Assembly: GCA_028698305.1 (NCBI GenBank) | Contig: JAQVDN010000002.1 | Coordinates: forward strand, 124,001 to 188,000 | Reading direction: 5' to 3' | Length of the DNA stretch: 64,000 nt | DNA from: Candidatus Altimarinota bacterium | GTDB lineage: Bacteria; Patescibacteriota; Gracilibacteria; BD1-5; UBA6164 | Shown: positions 61,224 through 64,000 of the stretch, piece by piece | Layout: every line of letters starts with the position of its first letter | Position numbering within the stretch: position 1 is the stretch's first letter | Program-made: the position numbers and the translations under genes | The notes under the pieces: generated by a model | Seen by the model: only the letters and a program-made list of their open reading frames with translations | What the model was told of the DNA's origin: nothing | Databases searched by the model: none

Positions 61224-62270
61224 TTATTTATTATAAAATTTCCAAGCATTTTTTAAACTATCTTGAAGTGATGTTTTTGCTGTCCATTCAAGTATATTTT
61301 TTGATTTACTTGGATTACAATAAACACTTGCTAAATCTCAATTTCTCCTTGGTGCTATTTTAAAAGGGATATCTTTTCAAGTTGCATTTTTTGATTCTTG
61401 TATCATTTCAAAAACACTCACTCACTTACCTGTTCATAGATTAAAATTATCTATAAAACCTGAAAAATCTAGATTTTCAAGAAGTTCATAAGCTTTTAAG
61501 TGTCAATCTATCAAATCAACAACATCTATATAATCCCTGACTCAACTACCATCAATAGTTTCATAATCATCTCAAAATACATTTAAATATGGTAATTCTC
61601 AAGATGCAACTTTCATGATAAATGGAGAAAGATTATTTGGTAATCCATCTGGATTTTCTCAAATAAGTCAACTAGGATGAGCTCAAATAGGATTAAAATA
61701 TCTCAAATTTATAACATTGAAAGATGCAAATTTTGATAAATCATTTAATATATTTTCAATTAAAAATTTTGTAGTTCCATAAGGATTACTTGTATTTCAA
61801 GTTAGATCATTTTCAGAAAATCAATTAAAACTCCTTTCTCCCTTTGGGGGAAAGGTTGGGATTGAGCGATTTGAATCATAAACTGTTGCTGAACTCGAAA
61901 ATATAATATTTTTTACATTATAAGATTGCATAAGTTCAAATAATCTCAAACTACCTACTAAATTGTTATCAAAATAATGTAATGGTTTTTCACAACTCTC
62001 TCATACTGCTTTTAATCAAGCAAAATGAAGTACTCAATCAAAAGAGTATTTTTTAAAAACTTCTTCTAATTTTTCTTTATTCCTCAAATCAACTTCATAA
62101 AAATCTGGTTTGTATCATAGTATTTCTCAAATATTTCTATAAGTTGATAGACAAGAATTGTCTAAATTGTCTATAATAACAGTTTTATATCAAGTTTGTT
62201 CAAAAGCTATAACTGCATGACTTCATATATAACCTATACCTCATGTAATCAAAATAGTTTTTTGTTTCAT
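61224..62270 (-). CDS. galE: UDP-glucose 4-epimerase with in-frame repeat insertion
   Basis: The protein has 348 residues and interconverts UDP-glucose and UDP-galactose for the glycan locus. GGIGYIGSHAVIAF is the NAD motif, SSSATVY holds the catalytic Ser, NPYGTTKF the Tyr-x3-Lys pair, and NLRYFNPIGAHPSG is also typical. Directly after SSATVY, where homologs continue GxPxxxPIxE, the protein has DSNRSIPTFPPKGERSFN, encoded by the palindromic element at 61831-61868. The catalytic residues flank the insert and are intact, so the enzyme is probably still active. Confidence 0.95.
61831..61868 (+). repeat. Palindromic element inserted in galE
   Basis: CTCCTTTCTCCCTTTGGGGG and the following AAAGGTTGGGATTGAGC align along their length with the element in ileS at 3776-3821 on the same strand. 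Since galE is on the minus strand, the element is read there in the opposite sense and gives SIPTFPPKGERS. Confidence 0.82.
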
Positions 62271-62334
62271 AAATTTTTATAATAATTATTATTAATATAA
62301 TAATTATTATAAAGAAAAATCAAAAATTATTTTT

Positions 62335-64000
62335 TTAATTTAATAATTTATATTTTTTTAAAATAAATAATCCTAAAATAAAACTAAGAAATAAAAATAT
62401 AAAAATACTTATAATTAAATCCTTACTTTTTTCATCTTCATATTCTTCAATTACAATATCTTGAACATCATAATTATCTTGTTCTATAAAAATCTCATTA
62501 TCTTCAATAACAAAGTCATTTTTATTATTTTCTACTTTTGGTAATGATTTTATATATTCTATCTCAAATTCTTTTTCAAATAATTCTCAATTTTTTGACT
62601 CTCAAGAAAATAAAACATTATATTTTCAAAAGTCTTTATAAGTAATATATGGTGGATTTTTTCAAACATAAGTTTCACCATTTCAAAAATCCCAAAAATA
62701 ACTAGAAAAATCTCATACACTTTCACTACCATCAAAATTTATACTACAATTTTTAATACAAGTTATCTTATGAACTCCTAAAATCTTATTTGATCAAAGT
62801 TTTCATTGAGTTGAAATCTTTAATAAATAAACTTGATTTTCTTGTATATTAGACAATGCTTGTTTTTCTATTTTTTCTTCTTGTTCTTTTGCTAATAATA
62901 ATTCTTCATGTTTTCATAAAACTTCAATTTCAAAAAAATCTTGGGAGTAGTTTCAATATTCATCACTCACTTCAAAAGTAACTTGATAAGATCATTCTTC
63001 AAAAACCATAGATTTTGGATTTTTTCACTCAAAATATTCTCCATTTCAAAAGTCCCAAAAATAATTGAGTTCTTCTCAAAAACTTTCACTTCCATCAAAA
63101 TTTATACTACAACTTTCACTGTTTATACATATCATTTTATTATCTTCTAAAATCTTATTTTTTGATAATTTTCATTGCAAAGTAATTATAGATTTTGGTT
63201 CTACCAACTCATATTTATTTTCAAAAATAAAATTAGCTTTTTTACAATTATCATCATAATTTTCATCACATATTTCTAAACTTATTTCATGTTTTCATGG
63301 TCAAAAATAAACAGAATTAGGATTACATTTATTTTCATTTCATTTTCAATCTATATTTTCTCAAAAATTCCAACTACAAACTAAATCATTATGAGTTTTT
63401 TCATATAAAAAATTGATTTTACACTCTTTTTTATTACAAGTATTATCTTTTTCAAGTCATGATTGAACTTGTATTTTTGGCTCTATTACATCTATTTTAG
63501 ATTTATAAATTGTATTTTTATTAGAAGAATAAAATATATTTGTAGAACTAGAAGAATTTGTTTGAATTTGTTTTCATTCATTTTTTATCTTAAAGTTCAA
63601 TTCTCAAAAATGATTTTGATTTGTTTTATTTGATATTTTTATATTAATATTTGTAGTTCATATAGGAAAAATAATAGTATTTGGATTACACTTATTTTCT
63701 TCTCATGTGATTCAACCCAGTCAAAAATCGATTAAACAATTAAAATCAGTTTCTTTTAAAGAAGAAAAAGTAGTTCTAAAATCAAAATTTACCCTACAAT
63801 CATCTTTTGTTCTATCACAATTATAAATAATTCAATCTAAAATAATATTATCTTTTTCTAAAAGATAAGTTGGAGATTGAAAAGTATTTTTTATATCTAT
63901 ATTTATTTTTTTATTTTCAATACTTCAAGAATTTGTATCTTGATTATTTGTTTCAATTTCATAATTCTCTATACTTCAAGAACTAAAAATATTATCTTGA
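62335..64000 (-). CDS. C-terminal part of a surface protein with PKD domains and membrane anchor
   Basis: The frame runs off the right edge, so the N-terminus is missing. At least two PKD-like repeats are visible, each with a SCSINFDGSES or NCSINFDGSES start and a YFWDFGNGE core (around 62640-62800 and 63000-63200). A third more divergent unit, VCSWNFGENIDWKG, lies further upstream in the protein. The C-terminus has an acidic linker, a hydrophobic span (IISIFIFLFLSFILGLFIL) and KKYKLLN, typical of an anchored surface protein. PKD domains mediate adhesion or protein contacts. Confidence 0.8.

Overview
The window is very AT-rich and every plausible gene is open only if in-frame TGA is read as an amino acid. 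At conserved positions that residue is glycine (IleRS HGLP, RlmN CPMGC, ClpC Walker A, GalE GxxGxxG), and real stops are only TAA or TAG. This is genetic code 25, so the DNA comes from the Candidate Phyla Radiation, either Candidatus Gracilibacteria (BD1-5) or Absconditabacteria (SR1). A standard-code gene caller would shatter nearly every gene here. I see no rRNA, tRNA or CRISPR array. Coding density is high; no stretch over about 300 bases lacks a gene, and many genes end in A/T-flanked hairpin terminators, often shared between convergent genes.

Layout. 1-1139: the end of one membrane protein and a second small membrane protein. 1157-6821: ileS with an inserted hydrolase-like domain and three inserted palindromic repeats, a HAD phosphatase, an acidic coiled-coil protein and ebfC. 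6922-12358: cell wall and redox genes (LytR-CpsA-Psr ligase, class A penicillin-binding protein, peroxiredoxin). 12535-17985: a giant protein with two GHKL/Hsp90-like ATPase regions and a SprT-like zinc peptidase end. 18212-25378: a YtxH-like protein, ClpC-like unfoldase, two secreted proteins of unknown function, methionine aminopeptidase and a tiny glycine/tryptophan-rich protein. 25506-32822: XerC/D-type recombinase, HAD hydrolase, pth-murC, secD, rlmN and a pilin-like protein. 32855-36805: a second giant protein of unknown function. 36940-43529: site-2 protease, HD hydrolase, tgt, a ribE-ribH-RFK/FMNAT operon and a PiT phosphate transporter. 43624-52391: giant GT-C-like membrane protein, malic enzyme, YgjV-like protein, flippase, RelE-type toxin-antitoxin pair and a secreted Kazal protein. 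52572-62270: surface polysaccharide genes. 62335-64000: the C-terminal part of a membrane-anchored PKD-domain surface protein.

How the genes fit together. Peptidoglycan synthesis and attachment (murC, PBP1A, LCP) and Sec export (SecD, RseP) support an envelope decorated by the polysaccharide locus. That locus holds kdsB plus a capsule-type Kdo-transferase-like gene, four other glycosyltransferases, an FkbM methyltransferase, a hexapeptide acyltransferase, a flippase and galE. It suggests a Kdo-containing surface glycan in an organism not expected to have classic LPS. Only the late riboflavin steps are present (ribE, ribH and a kinase/adenylyltransferase fusion with swapped domain order).

The most notable items are the hydrolase-like insertion in IleRS, homologous GC-rich palindromic elements read in frame in ileS and galE, the double-GHKL/zincin giant protein and the domain-swapped FAD synthetase.
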